40,414 nucleotides of DNA from Chrysochromulina tobinii. Taxonomy: Eukaryota; Haptophyta; Prymnesiales; Chrysochromulinaceae. Shown in pieces: positions 38,394 to 40,414 of this stretch (the first letter of the stretch is position 1; every line of letters begins with the position of its first letter). A program made the position numbers and the translations under genes. The notes under the pieces are model-generated. The model was given only the letters and a program-made list of their open reading frames with translations, was not told the DNA's origin and did not search any database. The stretch is from NCBI GenBank assembly GCA_001275005.1, contig JWZX01002443.1:1-40414 (forward strand), read 5' to 3'.

Positions 38394-38765
38394 ATCAGTG
38401 TAAATTTACGCCAAAGTTCGCGAAGTATAGTACCTCCATATATTGTGTTGTATTTTGTAACGTTATTTCATATTTGAATTGTATAGACGGTATGCAGAAT
38501 GCAGTATAATTATTAATTTCACTCACTCACTCACTCACTCACGCCTCACTCACTCACTCACTCACTCACTCACTCGCACGCCTCACTCACTCACTCACTC
38601 ACTCACTCACTCACTCGAACTCACTCACACTCACTCGCTCACTCACTCACTCGCTCGCTCGCATTCACTCACGCACGCAGTCGAGCCGAAGCGCGAGGAC
38701 ATGCTCACCTCGACGAATTTCCCGGAGCGCCTCAAACTCTTCGCCCCTCTCTTCAGCCCCTCTTT
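38394..38765. other. Convergent spacer with a (CACT)n array
   Basis: Between the stops of the PC-esterase and methyltransferase genes. An AT-rich part (about 38400-38515) is followed by a CACT tetranucleotide array; I see no gene. Confidence 0.7.
38520..38672. repeat. (CACT)n microsatellite
   Basis: About 150 nt of CACT repeats broken by short GCCT, CGAA and CGCT variants. Both-strand frames through it (Leu-Thr-His-Ser) are artefacts. Confidence 0.95.
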
Positions 38766-39728
38766 TCACCTGCTCCTGTAAAAGACATGCAAAGAGGTTC
38801 CTTGAAACCAAGCATAGTCTTGCGCAACAGACCGAAGATGACTCGTTTCTCTTGCATCGAAAGTAAAGCCCCGCTCTGTTATGCGCCTGATGACATACGT
38901 CGAGCCGCGCTTGTTTACATGAGCAAGTCCGTCGCCTTCTGACCACGATAGCACCAGCCCGCGTTTGCTGCTGTTCAAAACATGAGTCAGAAAGATATCC
39001 TCGAAGGGGATAGGAATGTGTTCTGCAACCTCCAAACATAGAACCCAGTCGGCGCGCGGAAGCATCAGCGTTGGTGAAGTCAAATCTGCATGCTGTACCA
39101 GACCTCGAGTACGCTCGGCTACCCCTGGCGCTCCGTCAAAGGCCCACACGTTCGCCTGGTCCTCTGGCATGCCTCGGTCGTCGCGTAGCCAAGCAGAGTA
39201 GCACCCGAGGCCAGCACCAAGCTCAACAACCGATGCATTGCCAAACAAGGCTGACAAAGCAATGGCCAGTGTCAATTCAATATTGTAGTGATAGCCTGCG
39301 CCTAATTGCCATGCCCCCGTTCGCGTTGGATGCGCATGGGCAGCTCCAGGCGCCGAGGGATCAGCCGAATCCGAGGTATTGCACGGAACAGGGACGCGCC
39401 CACGAATGCATGCCGGAAGGCGGTGCTGATAAGGATGGCAGAACGGCCAGCCTGCTCGTTCTCTCCACTTATGGCAACCTGACCCTTCGCGTGTGATGCA
39501 CACTGGCCGCCATGCATGGCCGACTTGAGTGGATGAAGCGTGAGTGCTGGGCTCCGGCCTGTGTCGCAGGGTCAGAGCTTGTTCTCTCCAGAATTCGAGG
39601 ACGTCCAACGCCCTGATCATGTCGTGCTCCACGGCTTTGAGTTCCTCCTGGATCACCTTCTCGCTGGGAGACGCACTGACTGGCAGGGAGTGCAAAGAGC
39701 AAGAAAGAAGTAACACGACACCGCCCAT
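38766..39728 (-). CDS. Predicted secretory-pathway SAM-dependent methyltransferase
   Basis: 320 residues from the Met at 39728, chosen because it starts a signal peptide or anchor (MGGVVLLLSCSLHSLPVSA); 49 upstream in-frame residues run over promoter-like repeats. Motif I is VVELGAGLGCYSAWL (about 163-177), a second acidic strand is VWAFDGAPG, and the post-II segment is DWVLCLEVAEHIP (about 224-236), followed by LVLSWSEGDG. This is a class I Rossmann methyltransferase. The Cys-rich region between about 70 and 130 (CITREGSGCHKW, FCHPY, PVPCN) suggests a lumenal protein with disulphides. The substrate is unknown; a role in modifying secreted glycans beside the PC-esterase is only suggested by shared upstream motifs. 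Confidence 0.8.
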   Translation of the reverse strand: MGGVVLLLSCSLHSLPVSASPSEKVIQEELKAVEHDMIRALDVLEFWREQALTLRHRPEPSTHASSTQVGHAWRPVCITREGSGCHKWRERAGWPFCHPYQHRLPACIRGRVPVPCNTSDSADPSAPGAAHAHPTRTGAWQLGAGYHYNIELTLAIALSALFGNASVVELGAGLGCYSAWLRDDRGMPEDQANVWAFDGAPGVAERTRGLVQHADLTSPTLMLPRADWVLCLEVAEHIPIPFEDIFLTHVLNSSKRGLVLSWSEGDGLAHVNKRGSTYVIRRITERGFTFDARETSHLRSVAQDYAWFQGTSLHVFYRSR

Positions 39729-39809
39729 GTCACGTTTTTTGTCTGGCTTTTCGTTTCTTCTCTCAGTGCTTCTCGAGTGCGGCAGCTGCGCGGCTACAGC
39801 GCGGCTCCC

Positions 39810-39850
39810 GTAAAAAGACACCGGGGCTACCGGTAAAAAGACACCGGGGG
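39810..39850 (-). promoter_or_regulatory. Two copies of the GTGTCTTTTTAC motif upstream of methyltransferase
   Basis: Read on the gene's strand, CCGGTGTCTTTTTACCGG (about 39832-39849) and CCGGTGTCTTTTTACGGG (about 39808-39825) form a 23-24-nt tandem pair 80-120 nt before the start codon. CTACCGGTA repeats follow to about 39865. Confidence 0.5.
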
Positions 39851-39865
39851 AGCCGGCTACCGGTA

Positions 39866-40414
39866 ACTCCCTCATGTGCCTTGATTAGGGACAAAATTAT
39901 GCGCCTGGTTTTTTGTTGAATCGGTCAAGAAATCACCTTTACGCTTTAGAGAAACGAAGCGACGGCAAACGGCAAGCCTACCGGTACACATGTAACGGGG
40001 GGTTCGAGTTCCGGAGTTCGAGAAGCAGCGTGAGTGTTCAGTTCAGTTCAGTTCAGTTCAAATGGCGTCCCTCGTCGTTCCTCTCTTCCTGACCCCTCTG
40101 GCGCAAGCGATCGGGAGGGCACGGCGCGGCGCAACTGGAATGGCTGGACGAGCGGTGTCATGGTCTGGTTACCCCAGTGCCGCACGTCGAGCGCGCGCGG
40201 CCCGCCTCTGACGAGTTTGGGCGTTTTGGCGTTTGGACTAGACATGGCCGTCAAGGCGGCGATGGCGGCTGGCGCAGCAGCGGCAAGGGCGCTCGAGGGC
40301 GTTACTGAGTGATGTGCGCCACACCCAGACCACGCACCATCTCACGCATGCGTGTGCGCGCGCGATACAGGTGCCTGCAACATGCCATGGGTGCAGCAAC
40401 GAAGGTGATTGCGC
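39866..40414. other. Right-end region with TTCAG array and possible first exon
   Basis: It holds a (TTCAG)n array (about 40035-40060) directly before an ATG at 40061 whose frame begins with a hydrophobic stretch (MASLVVPLFLTPLAQAIG) but then becomes Arg/Gly-rich and stops, so it is at best a first exon. Another frame ends LDMAVKAAMAAGAAAARAL at about 40312. An acceptor-like GATACAG precedes the shared 44-nt repeat at 40371. The gene, if real, continues beyond the window. Confidence 0.3.
40371..40414 (+). repeat. Dispersed repeat, right copy (cut by window end)
   Basis: Identical to 19835-19878 over all 44 nt to the window edge. It is preceded by CGATACAG, which looks like a 3' splice site. 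Confidence 0.9.

Noticed and set aside
38520-38672. CRISPR-like regular repeat array
   Set aside because: It is a tetranucleotide microsatellite without spacers, in a eukaryotic genome.
39729-39875. 49 extra residues before the methyltransferase signal peptide
   Set aside because: They run over the tandem GTGTCTTTTTAC motif and would put the signal peptide inside the protein.

Overview
The window is eukaryotic nuclear DNA from a GC-rich protist, most likely a flagellated alga with a red-type secondary plastid; a haptophyte is my best guess. The evidence is short spliceosomal introns (GT-AG, and two that look GC-AG), a TTLL9-type flagellar tubulin ligase, a myosin, and three unrelated proteins that start with a signal peptide followed by a G-A-F, A-L or G-F junction and a basic Ser/Ala/Arg-rich stretch, as in bipartite plastid presequences. 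The lineage is inference; the gene content is read from the sequence.

Layout, left to right. (1) 245-6466 (+): an 11-exon myosin whose tail carries IQ, charged helix, WW-type, Tubby and seven WD40 repeats. (2) 6467-8289: repeats, including a perfect 19-bp hairpin. (3) 8290-15936 (-): an intronless 2,548-residue NACHT/LRR protein with a UIM-like motif, a degenerate kinase-like region, a UBA-like domain and a C-terminal RING. (4) 16143-17449 (+): TTLL9-like ligase, head to head with the NLR-like gene, with one 65-nt intron whose first 15 nt copy the following exon. (5) 18408-19688 (-): two-pore K+ channel with EF-hands. (6) 20627-21691 (+): NadR/AAA_28-like P-loop protein with a targeting presequence. 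(7) about 22838-23044 (-): a DUSP-domain exon of a USP48/UBP26-like protein, unresolved on both sides. (8) 23187-23714 (-): a predicted plastid protein of unknown function. (9) 23951-34393 (+): an intronless protein of about 3,480 residues made of eight tandem copies of an unrecognised 330-440-residue module, ending in an EF-hand-like pair. (10) 34734-35351 (-): predicted plastid protein with a PDZ-like core. (11) 35898-38393 (+): spliced NXPE-like/PC-esterase gene. (12) 38766-39728 (-): secretory SAM methyltransferase. (13) To the end: repeats, and the start of a second copy of a dispersed repeat first seen at 19835.

There is no operon logic here; the genes are monocistronic and on both strands. 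The most unusual items are the NLR-like receptor with ubiquitin-reading and ubiquitin-writing modules in one chain, the giant eight-module protein, and the myosin-WW-Tubby-WD40 fusion. Intron coordinates come from splice-site consensus plus continuity of conserved protein motifs, not from transcript data.
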